The notes beneath the pieces are model-generated. The model searched no databases and was not told the origin of the DNA. It saw only the letters and a program-made list of their open reading frames with translations. The position numbers and the translations under genes were made by a program. Below, piece by piece: positions 54,309-64,000 of a stretch of 64,000 bases of DNA (position 1 is its first letter; each line of letters opens with the position of its first letter). The DNA is taken from assembly GCA_964035015.1 (NCBI GenBank), contig OZ036010.1, positions 8,580,173-8,644,172 of the forward strand, in the 5' to 3' direction. Origin of the DNA: Corallium rubrum (taxonomy: Eukaryota > Cnidaria > Anthozoa > Scleralcyonacea > Coralliidae).

Positions 54309-54962
54309 AACGATGTTGGTCCGATACTACAAAAAGTTTTAGATGGTGACATCTGTAAAACAACTCACATGAGGGGAAGGGACCCCTTCTACGTTTCTAC
54401 CATTGGTACCAATCGTACCAATGGTAAATGTGCTTTGCTGATGGTAAATTGTCCTTTACGATCCGTAAAACATCTCACATGGGGGAAGGGGGGCCCTTAT
54501 TATTACTCTTATTATACATTACTCTTAATCGCCTTATTCACGGATGGTAAATACGGTTCGTAAAACGAATCTTACCATCTGTAACATTTCGTAATATTGG
54601 ACATGTATAACTCACTTGTTTGCACAACACAAATGTATCCGCAAAGGCCAAGTTTACGTATTTCATCCGGTAGTAATGGCCAACATATCGCTCCACATTT
54701 CTCAACAAAATCTTAAAATCAAACGCGAAGCCTCCATGCGCGCACAATACTAAAAAAGACAAAATCACACATGATAGCTTTTCGCACTCACACATAACAA
54801 CACACACAATTGAACTGGCTTTGTTGGCAGTTGATCTTAATGTTTGTCCAGTGAACTCACTGAATACGCCGCCGAAAAGGTCTCTTTTTGACCACTAAAT
54901 AGCTGTATTTCAACAAAGATAAAGGTTTTTAAAGTTTTTAAACTTTGAATGATACTCGAAAT
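54309..54962 (+). repeat. duplicated genomic segment, copy 2
   Basis: Partner of 41893-42340. It includes local GATGGTAAA/ACCATCTGTAA repeats (54345-54590) that are partly missing from copy 1. Carries exon 2 of the exonuclease-like gene on the minus strand. Confidence 0.85.
54616..54749 (-). CDS. DEDDh exonuclease-like gene, exon 2 (Exo II motif)
   Basis: A 134-nt exon from acceptor GTCTTTTTTAG to donor GTGAGT encodes LCAHGGFAFDFKILLRNVER, YVGHYYRMKYVNLAFADTFV and LCKQ. AH-G-G-F-x-F-D-x-x-I-L-L is the Exo II block with its catalytic Asp. Family members trim 3' ends of DNA or RNA; the Exo I (D-x-E) exon was not found, so whether the gene is complete is unknown. Confidence 0.75.
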
Positions 54963-55445
54963 TTAATACAAAACATGTCACCGGAGTACAGTAATTTTAG
55001 TAGAATAATTGTCGTACAGTAAGTGCAAAGCCTTTTTCTAGGCAATTTTCGCTCAAAAACAAACTTTTGACTGAATTTCCCGTTCCTCGAAACTCCCCCT
55101 AGTCCTTTTGAAAGTTAAATAATCCCGCGCGGCTCCCCCTAGCCTGCGAAGCAGACGGTTTTGGGGGAGGGTTTATATTTGGGGTCGTGGAATACCGGAG
55201 GCGGAAAACCCGCAAAGGCAGAATTACCCGCCAGGCGGAAAACACGCGAGGCGGAAAACCCGCGGGGCGAAGCTGAAAGACCGTCTGCCGGGTTTCGATA
55301 TGTTTTTCGATATACCAGTCCACTGGTGGACTGGAAAAACTGATTGGCTAATAAACCATTAACATGTCATCAGGGATTAACTTGTCATCATGTAATTACT
55401 GTAAATCTTTAATATATTATCCTATACATAGACTACATAGTTGCG

Positions 55446-55822
55446 ATGGCGTCGACTGAATATAGTGAATGTGTTGACGAAGCTCTTCGTTTGCTGAACT
55501 TGCTTGCAAGTCCCAGTGTCCCACACGGGAATTTATATTGAAGAAGGAACAAGAAATAGCAGTTAACGAGTTGCTGCAAGGGAAAGATGTTTTGGCAGTT
55601 TTACCGACTGGATTCGGGAAGAGTTTTATTTTTATCGTGTATTTGTTGGCACGAAATGAGATGTCAAAACGAACCCAGGGAAATGTTCGTAGCTGCGTTC
55701 TTGTTGTGTCTCCTCTAAAGAGCATTATCTGATCAGATATCAGAAGTGACTTCATTTAATTGCACTGCGGCGGAGCTTTCAAAGGAAACTTTGTCTGAAA
55801 TAATGGAATCTCCACCGCAAGG
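55446..55822 (+). pseudogene. truncated RecQ-type SF2 helicase
   Basis: ATG 55446 opens MASTEYSECVDEALRLLNLL. After one frameshift the sequence reads FILKKEQEIAVNELLQGKDV, LAVLPTGFGKSFIF (Q motif and Walker A) and CVLVVSPLKSII (motif Ia). A second frameshift leads to DQISEVTSFNC...MESPPQG, where it stops against the antisense ORF. The DEAH and later motifs are missing, so this is about the first quarter of a helicase. Confidence 0.75.
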
Positions 55823-56550
55823 TTTATTAACAAGGATTTTGTCATGTTATCAAACCATTGGTACGTTACTACATGTCCTTTGTGATTTACGACAACAACT
55901 TTTGCCTGGGTGGTAGTTTTCTTGACAAGCTGTTCAACGTTCAGCGCAGACAACGCGAAATCCGCGAATAAACAGTCGTTTTGGATTCCCTGTTCTTCTT
56001 CGTTGGCTAATGTCGTAGTACTATTAGTTCCAAAAAGTGATTTTTTAGCTGCTTCTGTTTTGTCCTTTGCCTTTCTGATTACGTCTACTTTTCTCGCTTG
56101 AGGACTTCGCTCAGGAGAACATACAGTGGTCGGTAGAAGGCGCTTTATCCTGTCAGTTGCTTTCACTTCAGCCTCGACTTTATAGTTGACCAGATTAATT
56201 GAGGTTGATATGAATGTGTAAAGCTGGTTGGTATTTCTTATTTTACGCGCGCAAGACTTACAAACCCGTTCCGACAACTCGGAATTTCTGTGAACAGCAA
56301 TACCAAACTCCACGCAAAGTGCGCCCAAAGTTTTTTCGTTGAGGTCTTTCTTGTTCGATGTTTTGAACAGATTTTCCGAAGACACGTAGGACGTTTTTTC
56401 AAAATTTCCAAACTTAACCTTTAGTGGACACTTGCCCAGTCTGCAAAAGTCGTTGACACTTTCCGCTTTGGGTTTCCTTCCTTTGGGTACAGTTTTTGTT
56501 GGGGTAGCGCTCTTACTCATGCCATGTACATCAGCATAAACATGATTCAC
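55756..56550 (-). CDS. Cys-rich transposase-like N-terminal ORF
   Basis: 264 codons from ATG 56550 (or MSKSATP at 56520). FCRLGKCPLKVKFGNFE...SENLFKTS...LGALCVEFGIAV...SERVCKSCARKIRNTNQLYT resembles a ZAD-like zinc-binding dimer module: two CxxC-type pairs separated by about 60 residues. A basic linker and VVVNHKGHVVTYQWFDN follow. I recall such modules at the N-terminus of cnidarian transposases. No catalytic DDE part follows; the 3' end runs antisense through the helicase remnant, so the gene is probably a deletion product. Confidence 0.55.
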   Translation of the reverse strand: MNHVYADVHGMSKSATPTKTVPKGRKPKAESVNDFCRLGKCPLKVKFGNFEKTSYVSSENLFKTSNKKDLNEKTLGALCVEFGIAVHRNSELSERVCKSCARKIRNTNQLYTFISTSINLVNYKVEAEVKATDRIKRLLPTTVCSPERSPQARKVDVIRKAKDKTEAAKKSLFGTNSTTTLANEEEQGIQNDCLFADFALSALNVEQLVKKTTTQAKVVVVNHKGHVVTYQWFDNMTKSLLINLAVEIPLFQTKFPLKAPPQCN

Positions 56551-57008
56551 AAAAACGGTAACGGAATATATAATTATACTAGGAGTTACTATCGCAAGGG
56601 AAGTGCTGCCTTGCCACGGGAATCGTCACACTTTGCATCATCAATGGGAAAATGTGTCGAGTGAAATTGAACGTGGTGTTTTTGATATGAAATATTTAAT
56701 TATCATAGATTTTAAAGTTACAAAATTATGGTATAATGTACCTAGTACAATTTTGCAATATATTGGCAAGGCTATTGGCGGAATCTAAAGTATGCACTAC
56801 AGACTACAGTAGATGCACTGTGTTATTATTTGATTGGTTGAAAGATGCGCTTGGTTAGTTGTAAAAGCAATTCTTGATACCCAGAACGATGAAAGATGTT
56901 AGAAGTTTTTGCGATTTTTCAAGAGCAAACGAGTAAAAAAAAAACATAGAGAACTGTCCGTGGATTATAACATGCAGTCGCGGCGAAAAACTTGCTTTTT
57001 ACGAAGGA

Positions 57009-57026
57009 TATATATATATATATATC
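57009..57026. repeat. (TA)n microsatellite
   Basis: Nine TA repeats before TCTACTGCC. Between 56551 and 57960 no gene is recognised. Confidence 0.85.
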
Positions 57027-57988
57027 TACTGCCTTTGTTTTACCCGTTGACGTAGTCTAAAAGTATAACCTCTTAATATCCTCAGTTACAGCTATAGTAA
57101 AGAACACCTTATTTAAAATTATAAATAAAAATGGTTTGCTGTATTGGCCCGGCGTAATATATTTTACGCGTAGACAAAAGAAGTGCCGCGTGGGTATCAT
57201 ATGACATGTGTTGATGTGCACTATGCTGCATAATATGATGATTGATATATAATATTTCAAACGAAAGTGAGGTGTTTACTTACTAAAGATATTTAGTATT
57301 TTTGTGCGCTTTCTAAGTATCGACGCGTTGGTATTAAGACGCTCATTGAATCTAGTAAGTTGAACGTGAAAGAGCAAAATATTTGCCTTCCATTTTACTG
57401 CTTGTCGGTGCCTTTTGCCAGTCTAGTTTCTATTTTAAGCGATTTTAAGTGCGCTACTTTGAGCGCACTTTGAAGTATTAAAGATAATCATGGGCATCAT
57501 GCGTGTAGACAATACTGATTTAAAATTTCGAATAGCTTTTCTGCACTGGCAGAACTGTAGCTGATTTTAGGTTAGAGGTTTCATTGTTGGTCCATATTAA
57601 CGTATATAATGAAGGCTGTAGATATAGCTATCTTGTACAAAGCAACTCTGTTGTCGCGAACGCACGCGGCTGCCATGGTCCACTTTATACGTTTCTCTCT
57701 GACTCTGCTTTTGGTATTTTTGCGGCTGAATAATCATAAAAACTTGTAGCAGTTCCGTCTAACATATTTGATCGTTCTGGGTATCCAAAATTGCTCTTAT
57801 AACTACCCAGGCGCACATTTCAACCATTTTTATAGCGTCATTTCCTCAGTGTCTGTCTATGTTGTCGGAGTTTGTTTGTCCGAAAATTTGGCGTTGAGAA
57901 CCATCTTACGTACCTTACCAAGTATGTTTCCAAGTTCAAATGTGTTTCCAAGTTCGAATGAAAAGGCGAGGCTGGCGAACGCCGACGA

Positions 57989-58177
57989 ATGATCGAAGTT
58001 GTCAACTGGCGACACAAAAATCGCGCAGAAATCACGTACAACGCGTGGGACTACGTCATAAAACTGGATGGACATCCAAACATACATCCCATGATCGAGC
58101 TGCCGTCTGCTTTACATAGTTCGGCGAAGAGGTCTGGACGCAAGACACAGGTGTCCCAAGACCGAAGTCAAGATTAG
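57989..58177 (+). pseudogene. C-terminal protein fragment near transposon right end
   Basis: Reads MIEVVNWRHKNRAEITYNAW, HPMIELPSALHSSAKRSGRK and ends VSQDRSQD-stop. On the same strand as the helicase remnant, so it may be the retained C-terminus of the same gene. A diverged, stop-containing relative lies inverted in the spacer of palindrome D (61551-61815). A hairpin (GCTGCCTC...GAGGCAGC, 58181-58204) follows the stop in both. Confidence 0.35.
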
Positions 58178-58613
58178 TGTGCTGCCTCCCTGAGGGGAGG
58201 CAGCAATTATTAGCATGTGGTGGGGTTCAAAACATCAACATGTCAGGTATCATGTTCCATTTATAATTGGCTTTCGAAATAATCCGATTTAAAGTAGCAA
58301 AGGGACATATATCGAAAAACATATCGAAACCCGGCAGACGGTCTTTCAGCTTCGCCCCGCGGGTTTTCCGCCTCGCGTGTTTTCCGCCTGGCGGGTAATT
58401 CTGCCTTTGCGGGTTTTCCGCCTCCGGTATTCCACGACCCCAAATATAAACCCTCCCCCAAAACAACCGTCTGCTTCGCAGGCTAGGCTCCCCCATGACC
58501 TGAACTTGGAGTTATCGGCCCACTTCATCTAGAGCGCATGATTGCCATCAACGCTATTCCGTTACTTCGTTATGCGCGTGTTTGCCATCGAGGCTATTCC
58601 GCAACAGCCATAC

Positions 58614-58686
58614 CTGGGCGAACTTTCTCTGGTATACCATGTTTCTTATTCTTCTCATGCACCTTCTTTCTCAGGTTTTTAACCCA
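58614..58686 (-). CDS. DEDDh exonuclease-like gene, exon 1 of those seen
   Basis: Exon before donor GTATGG encodes WVKNLRKKVHEKNKKHG...EKVRP; its last G plus the two first bases of exon 2 give Val, so the join reads RPVLCAHGG, matching the spacing before Exo II in this family. The acceptor is less certain (TGATGAAG here, TTTTGCGAAG in the 42-kb copy). The TIR transposon sits in the intron between this and exon 2. Confidence 0.45.
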
Positions 58687-58719
58687 CTTCATCATACGGG
58701 AAAAAACAGCGGGAAAATA

Positions 58720-59373
58720 ATCTTGATCACTCAGTACCGCCTTTGTTATACCAGACTTCGTAGCTATAAAGAAACTAAAATTATATTTTATAATAAAATT
58801 CTATAAAAAGTTGGATTAGTCTCGCTTTTTACAGAAACGTTTCACTTAAAGGACATTGGCGACGAAAGAAAAGCTAGGGCCCTAGGCCTCAAACGCACGA
58901 GACCGCATAAAATGCTACGTCACAAAACGTCATAAAATGACGTATAAGAAAAAACAGGTGTTTGAGGTTCACAAAATTTGTTAGGGTTAGTGCTAGTGTA
59001 AGGACTAGAAATTACTATCGCAAGTGAAATGCTGCCTCAAATGGGACAAAAAGTTTTAGTCTACTCCACAGGCAACTCTACACAGTCTGTGGCCAAAGTG
59101 ACACCCCCCTTGCCCTACCTGAGACTGCACAATGCACTGATTAGTTTCCTGATATTTTACAAAATTCTTGAAATAAGTCCTTTAATTTTAAGTGCAACAG
59201 ACAGAGAACATTTACACGTTTATTTTTAATTATAAGATTTAAAATTATACATTACTATAAAACTTATCTCTTAATATAATTGGCAAGGGTTTTGACGGGA
59301 TAAACATTAAACACTACAACATGTATTGATATAATATACAAATAATAGATCATTATGCCTCTTGCTGTGGCAC
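58720..59373. other. non-genic stretch
   Basis: The segment 58985-59320 is loosely similar to 56583-56810 (ATTACTATCGCAAG, GCTGCCT...AATATA.TTGGCAAGG), suggesting a shared dispersed repeat. No gene seen. Confidence 0.4.
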
Positions 59374-61550
59374 AGCTGTCAATGCAATTCAAAGTGTTTC
59401 GTGTTATGACAAATGTATAGCTGAAACACTATACAGCAATACACCAACCTTGGAGAATTTGTATAACTATAATAATTATATTCCAAACTGTGCATGCTAG
59501 CATTTTAGAGTTGCGCATTGTTTATAATCTCTGATTTTTATAAGTTCTTGGTAAAACTTTCAAGGCGATTTACTATAGTCATTGATGACAATCCATTACT
59601 TTCAAGATGTCTCACTCTGCATAATTATTGTGTTGCAATCCATCATTGAAACGTAGTTTATTTTCTAAGAGAACATGTAATACTGTATTTACTTTCCAGG
59701 AAACATGACTATCCAGGAGTAGGACTGATTAATACTTGATTTGTGCTATAAGTGAATCATACTTTTCTTTTTTTGAGTGAAATGATAATCCATTTCTTGT
59801 CAGACTTCAATGTACAGTCACTGCATCACATGTTAGTTTATTACAGTCTACAAAAAGATACACATGCAGTGTATCCAGATACTGTTAAGTTTTTGTGATG
59901 AAATCCACATAAATCAGATGTACTGTATGGAATAGCATCTTGTAGATATACAGCAGTTCCAAAGGTCCGCAAACACATGGTATTTTGTACACTTCCATCC
60001 CCAATGGTAGTCAACAGTTAACAGATCCATTGTGGTTAGTGAATCAAGTTTCTTAGTTTCCCATGAAGAAGAACAGTTTGATAATTCATTTCTTTGAGAA
60101 GTCTTTGACACTTTAAAGAACAAAATTGTTTGTTAGCATGCATATGTACAGTTCACAAAGAACACAGGGAATTGGGTTAGGTTACAGTTGAGGGGTGATT
60201 AATAGGTTTTACTGTATAAGAGATAAAGACTTACCATTGACCTTGCCAATCATCTTAATAATCTTATAATACAAAAATAAAAATAGGCATGTCTAGACAT
60301 GCATGTATCTACTGCCTTCAATCATGCCTATAGCTACTATGGTAAAAACAATGCTGTAATTACTGTATGTACTTGTAGTGACCTTGTATTCAGAGCTGAA
60401 CAAGATTTTTGTCAAGATTGTCAATGCTAGCCATGCTGTGTTTTTACCTTAATTAATTTGATGACCTAACCCAAACAACAAAAACCCTACTATATTATAC
60501 GCTTACCGATCTACTAACGTGTTTATTGCCTAGCTTTATACGCTAACCTGACACAGTGATGTGATTCGGGTACGGTAAAGTGTACACTACCCGACTGCTG
60601 AATACATGTCAACATGTTGGTCATATAAATTGCCTCGTCTGAATATGAAATTGTCCAGAGACTATTTTAAAGAGGCTTTCAAAAACGTATCATCATTCCA
60701 ACATCGTCTATAGTACATCACATTTAAAAATTGACAACGATTCATACTTAAAGTACTTACTAAGCTTGTAAAAACTTCTATTCTTGAAATAAATATCTCG
60801 CTCCCTGAATATCTCACTCTCGAGCAACTCCATGCTGCCATAGCATTGACTTACATGAAGTACTTCGTTTACAATTTTGGCTTCGGTGGTTTGTCGTGAG
60901 TCAATCGTTGAATTCTATGTTTTGATTGGCTCCGAAGGCATTCTATTGTTAACTTAACTTAACTTAACTTAACTTAACTTAACTTAACTTAACTTGACAG
61001 AGCGACAACATTACATCTACTGCTTCGCAGTAGATATAAAAATATATTAAAGTAGATCTAATTTATGAGTTAAACCTGAAAGGGATACACATTTCATGCA
61101 CATAACAGTACATGTGGATCTAACTGAGATTCGTTGGTTAAATTGAATAAACTAAAGAGTCAAAATGACTCATAAATGATCAAAGTTTAAGTTGTTTATA
61201 CTGTATTATGTTATTAATCTTTGTCATGTTTAAATTAAGCCCAATTTTGATACTAATATTGCATTGTGTTACTATCTGCAACACTTTTCAACACACTGGT
61301 GTTGAATTTGGCTAGTATTAGTTGGCAAGGGAAGTAATAAAATTGACAAGCATTGTACGGTGTATTTCAAAATAGTTCGGTGACACTCACCATGGCATCC
61401 ATGCTTCAGAACCTAAAAGAAAGGTAGTAGGTACTGCATTAGTAGAGCAAAATAGAAGTTTATTAGTTCATGAACTGTTAAACAGAGCGAAGGTTTCAGG
61501 CTTTGAAAGCATTTACAAAAACCGCATGCCACCATGCCACTGTCTATTTG
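59374..61550. repeat. palindrome D, left arm
   Basis: From AGCTGTCAATGCAATTCAAA to GCCACTGTCTATTTG, mirrored by 61816-64000 with rare substitutions. Includes an (AACTT)n tract at 60952-60996 and a hairpin CTGCTTCGCAGTAG at about 61019. A 69-codon frame present in both arms has no recognisable features. The outer limit may lie left of 59374, because the partner arm leaves the window. Confidence 0.9.
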
Positions 61551-61815
61551 CTGCCGAGCGTAGCGAGGCAGTTGACTAATCTTGGCTTGGGTACTTGGGT
61601 GGCCTGTTACTCGTGCCCAGACCTTTTGCCGACGTATATATAGTCGACACAGAAACTCGATCTGATCGAATTCAAGGATATCTGTCGGATGACGTAGATA
61701 TTTTTATGACGTTTTGTGACGTAGAATTTGGAGCGCGAAACAAGAGGTCAGTGGGCCAAACGAGAATTGAAGTTTTTTAGCACGGAGTTTAGACGGTGAG
61801 TATTACAAATTCTTA
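61551..61815. repeat. palindrome D spacer
   Basis: Begins with the hairpin CTGCCGAGCGTAGCGAGGCAG; its body is a diverged inverted relative of 57990-58204 (shared AATCTTGRCTT, CCAGACCT, TTTTATGACGT). The in-frame 61-codon reading is not convincing as a gene. Confidence 0.7.
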
Positions 61816-64000
61816 CAAATAGACAGTGGCATGGTGGCATGCGGTTTTTGTAAATGCTTTCAAAGCCTGAAACCTTCGCTCTGTTTAACAGTTCATGAAC
61901 TAATAAACTTCTATTTTGCTCTACTAATGCAGTACCTACTACCTTTCTTTTAGGTTCTGAAGCATGGATGCCATGGTGAGTGTCACCGAACTATTTTGAA
62001 ATACACCGTACAATGCTTGTCAATTTTATTACTTCCCTTGCCAACTAATACTAGCCAAATTCAACACCAGTGTGTTGAAAAGTGTTGCAGATAGTAACAC
62101 AATGCAATATTAGTATCAAAATTGGGCTTAATTTAAACATGACAAAGATTAATAACATAATACAGTATAAACAACTTAAACTTTGATCATTTATGAGTCA
62201 TTTTGACTCTTTAGTTTATTCAATTTAACCAACGAATCTCAGTTAGATCCACATGTACTGTTATGTGCATGAAATGTGTATCCCTTTCAGGTTTAACTCA
62301 TAAATTAGATCTACTTTAATATATTTTTGTATCTACTGCGAAGCAGTAGATATAATGTTGTCGCGCTGTTAAGTTAAGTTAAGTTAAGTTAAGTTAAGTT
62401 AAGTTAAGTTAAGTTAAGTTAAGTTAACAATAGAATGCCTTCGGAGCCAATCAAAACATAGAATTCAACGATTGACTCACGACAAACCACCGAAGCCAAA
62501 ATTGTAAACGAAGTACTTCATGTAAGTCAATGCTATGGCAGCATGGAGTTGCTCGAGAGTGAGATATTCAGGGAGCGAGATATTTATTTCAAGAATAGAA
62601 GTTTTTACAAGCTTAGTAAGTACTTTAAGTATGAATCGTTGTCAATTTTTAAATGTGATGTACTATAGACGATGTTGGAATGATGATACGTTTTTGAAAG
62701 CCTCTTTAAAATAGTCTTTGGACAATTTCATATTCAGACGAGGCAATTTATATAACCAACATGTTGACATGTATTCAGCAGTCGGGTAGTTTACACTTTA
62801 CCGTACCCGAATCACATCACTGTGTCAGGTTAGCGTATAAAGCTAGGCAATAAACACGTTAGTAGATCGGTAAGCGTATAATATAGTAGGGTTTTTGTTG
62901 TTTGGGTTAGGTCATCAAATTAATTAAGGTAAAAACACAGCATGGCTAGCATTGACAATCTTGACAAAAATCTTGTTCAGCTCTGAATACAAGGTCACTA
63001 CAAGTACATACAGTAATTACAGCATTGTTTTTACCATAGTAGCTATAGGCATGATTGAAGGCAGTAGATACATGCATGTCTAGACATGCCTATTTTTATT
63101 TTTGTATTATAAGATTATTAAGATGATTGGCAAGGTCAATGGTAAGTCTTTATCTCTTATACAGTAAAACCTATTAATCACCCCTCAACTGTAACCTAAC
63201 CCAATTCCCTGTGTTCTTTGTGAACTGTACATATGCATGCTAACAAACAATTTTGTTCTTTAAAGTGTCAAAGACTTCTCAAAGAAATGAATTATCAAAC
63301 TGTTCTTCTTCATGGGAAACTAAGAAACTTGATTCACTAACCACAATGGATCTGTTAACTGTTGACTACCATTGGGGATGGAAGTGTACAAAATACCATG
63401 TGTTTGCGGACCTTTGGAACTGCTGTATATCTACAAGATGCTATTCCATACAGTACATCTGATTTATGTGGATTTCATCACAAAAACTTAACAGTATCTG
63501 GATACACTGCATGTGTATCTTTTTGTAGACTGTAATAAACTAACATGTGATGCAGTGACTGTACATTGAAGTCTGACAAGAAATGGATTATCATTTCACT
63601 CAAAAAAAGAAAAGTATGATTCACTTATAGCACAAATCAAGTATTAATCAGTCCTACTCCTGGATAGTCATGTTTCCTGGAAAGTAAATACAGTATTACA
63701 TGTTCTCTTAGAAAATAAACTACGTTTCAATGATGGATTGCAACACAATAATTATGCAGAGTGAGACATCTTGAAAGTAATGGATTGTCATCAATGACTA
63801 GTAAATCGCCTTGAAAGTTTTACCAAGAACTTATAAAAATCAGAGATTATAAACAATGCGCAACTCTAAAATGCTAGCATGCACAGTTTGGAATATAATT
63901 ATTATAGTTATACAAATTCTCCAAGGTTGGTGTATTGCTGTATAGTGTTTCAGCTATACATTTGTCATAACACGAAACACTTTGAATTGCATTGACAGCT
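61816..64000. repeat. palindrome D, right arm (runs off window)
   Basis: Reverse complement of the left arm; its (AAGTT)n tract is longer (62372-62425), showing that the arms have drifted apart. No coding sequence recognised. Confidence 0.9.

Larger units (their letters stand above)
55140..58485. mobile_element. TIR DNA transposon with helicase and transposase-like remnants
   Basis: TIRs of about 180 bp start TAGCCTGCGAAGCAGACGG and are mirrored at 58306-58485; they hold AGGCGGAAAACCCGC-type internal repeats. The 9 bp GGCTCCCCC flank both ends (55131-55139 and 58486-58494). Copy 1 of the host segment at 42 kb lacks the insertion. It carries a truncated plus-strand helicase, a minus-strand Cys-rich ORF and a small plus-strand fragment near the right end. 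Superfamily not settled: 9-bp duplications suggest MULE-like, while helicase-bearing lineages are known in Academ. Confidence 0.7.

Noticed and set aside
54276..54563. Plus-strand frame NDVGPILQKVLDGDI...MRGRDPFYVSTI as an exon
   Set aside because: It overlaps local GATGGTAAA/CATCTGTAAAAC repeats, has no good acceptor, and breaks in the 42-kb copy.
59914..60123. 69-aa frame present in both arms of palindrome D
   Set aside because: Duplicated only because the arms are; no motif, splice signal or compositional support.

Overview
This is eukaryotic, AT-rich, repeat-dense DNA, most likely from a cnidarian (an anthozoan such as a stony coral or anemone). That guess rests on split genes with GT-AG introns, TTAGGG-type motifs, CR1/L2-like LINEs whose ORF1 carries an SGNH esterase, a Penelope-like relic, and many small TIR elements (piggyBac-, Harbinger-, hAT- and MULE-like). 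No bacterial operons, rRNA or CRISPR are present. Host coding sequence appears only as scattered exons, read here from splice signals and phase.

The main feature is four giant inverted repeats in 64 kb. (A) 4717-10700 is a gene-less palindrome with about 3-kb arms. Its arms carry telomere-like CCCTAA blocks, a CTTAGTCTTAGGACTATA minisatellite, a GGGGTAACCCC-type G/C minisatellite and TCC/GGA tracts, and it has a perfect 6-bp flanking duplication (TGTATG) and AG...CT termini. (B) 43152/43166-47852 is a second member of the same family. (C) 18969-29716 is a head-to-head array of 277-bp units, each with a pol III-type tRNA-like gene: 22 on the minus strand, then 16 on the plus strand, flanked by a 16-bp direct repeat. 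(D) 59374-64000 has arms of at least 2.18 kb around a 265-bp spacer and runs off the window.

Left region (1-18.9 kb): a terminal THAP exon (-) and an unidentified phase-0 exon (+); palindrome A; a Penelope relic; a terminal exon with a possible nuclease-like fold; then a decayed cluster (13.2-16.1 kb) that combines palindrome-family sequence with small Cys/His and C2H2 ORFs and a broken larger ORF. This cluster may be a protein-coding relative of the palindromes. A Harbinger-like MITE, a 1.5-kb hAT-like element and a TTAA-flanked MITE follow.

Middle (29.7-43.1 kb): minus-strand exons of an HDGF/LEDGF-type PWWP protein, nested MITEs, an unidentified minus-strand terminal exon, a MADF first exon beside a Harbinger-like end, and a sortilin-like secreted N-terminus (signal peptide, RFRRR site) read in frame into an intact CR1/L2-type LINE with a 2A-like motif.

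Right (47.9-64 kb): a second LINE whose ORF1a/ORF1b overlap at TAATG and whose ORF2 is broken by two TTAA MITEs and one frameshift; a five-exon DEDDh exonuclease-like gene (-) whose 5' exons are also duplicated at 42 kb; within one of its introns, a 3.35-kb TIR transposon with a truncated RecQ-type helicase and a Cys-rich transposase-like ORF; and palindrome D.
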